In this document: positions 5,446 through 5,675 of the stretch, in pieces
Layout: each line of letters begins with the position of its first letter
Position numbering within the stretch: the first letter of the stretch is position 1
Assembly: GCA_030635485.1 (NCBI GenBank)
Contig: DAOVYS010000187.1
Coordinates: 1 to 5,675 of the forward strand
Direction: 5' to 3'
Length of the DNA stretch: 5,675 bases
From: Pseudomonadota bacterium
GTDB taxonomy: Bacteria; Desulfobacterota; Desulfobulbia; Desulfobulbales; DAOVYS01
The notes under the pieces: model-generated
Told to the model about the DNA's origin: nothing
The model's database searches: none
Seen by the model: the letters and a program-made list of their open reading frames with translations, nothing else
Position numbers and translations under genes: made by a program

Positions 5446-5675
5446 ATTTTTTCTCTGTAGTTTTGAGCAGTCGGATATCGCCGGCCGTAGCCAAAGGCCT
5501 TGGTGGTGACCTTCAGTCCGATTGGGGCCTGTTTCCGTTTGTATTCATTGATTCTGATTCTCGTGACAATGTCTTTTACAACTGATTCCGGAAAGCCGAG
5601 GTCTATTATCTCCCGGACACTTAAGTTCTCTTCAAGGTACGCCTTAAGGATCGGGTCCAGCACACTGTATGGCGG
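5442..5675 (-). CDS. nadE: NAD+ synthetase, C-terminal fragment cut by window edge
   Basis: Only the last 77 residues are present; the frame is open to the right edge and begins PPYSVLDPILKAYLEEN. A GTG at 5663 is in frame but lies inside the conserved PPYxVLDxIL motif, so it is not the real start. The tail has ESVVKDIVTRI, NEYKRKQAPIGLKVT and FGYGRRYPTAQNY, which match the C-terminus of NadE. NadE amidates deamido-NAD+ to NAD+ using ATP and ammonia, or glutamine in the long two-domain form. Whether the N-terminal glutaminase (nitrilase) domain is present cannot be seen. It is the upstream partner of hisD, which it overlaps by four bases. Confidence 0.92.
   Translation of the reverse strand, partial: PPYSVLDPILKAYLEENLSVREIIDLGFPESVVKDIVTRIRINEYKRKQAPIGLKVTTKAFGYGRRYPTAQNYREKI

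Overview
All five supported genes lie on the minus strand, so the window reads as two tandem blocks transcribed from right to left. The gene content suggests an anaerobic bacterium, most likely a sulfate-reducing or syntrophic member of the Desulfobacterota. The clues are a NADH-oxidising flavoprotein fused to an HndB-like [2Fe-2S] domain, a MetV-like protein of the folate branch of the Wood-Ljungdahl pathway, and the style of the hisD and nadE products. This taxonomic guess is inference from protein style only.

Right block (3477-5675): the C-terminus of NAD+ synthetase (nadE, cut by the window edge), a complete histidinol dehydrogenase (hisD), and 16S rRNA methyltransferase G (rsmG). nadE and hisD overlap by the four bases ATGA, and hisD and rsmG also overlap. 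The three genes therefore look like one translationally coupled housekeeping operon.

Middle (2939-3476): about 540 bases without a convincing gene. The stretch is AT-rich in part and holds several palindromes: a long hairpin with 12-bp perfect outer arms, a GTAG-headed REP-like hairpin, a 17-bp near-gapless perfect palindrome, and a set of GGTGG/CCACC segments just ahead of the left block that could fold in alternative ways. This is the least explained part of the window.

Left block (1-2938): a NuoE-like [2Fe-2S] protein, a NuoF-like flavoprotein with extra iron-sulfur domains at both ends, and a MetV-like protein truncated by the left edge. The first two overlap by one base and the third follows after about 40 bases with its own ribosome binding site. 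Together they suggest an NAD(H)-linked electron-transfer module feeding, or fed by, methylene-tetrahydrofolate reductase. A hydrogenase or formate dehydrogenase partner elsewhere cannot be excluded. I do not see proof of a wholly new system; the best leads are the NuoEF-MetV linkage and the structured leader upstream of it.
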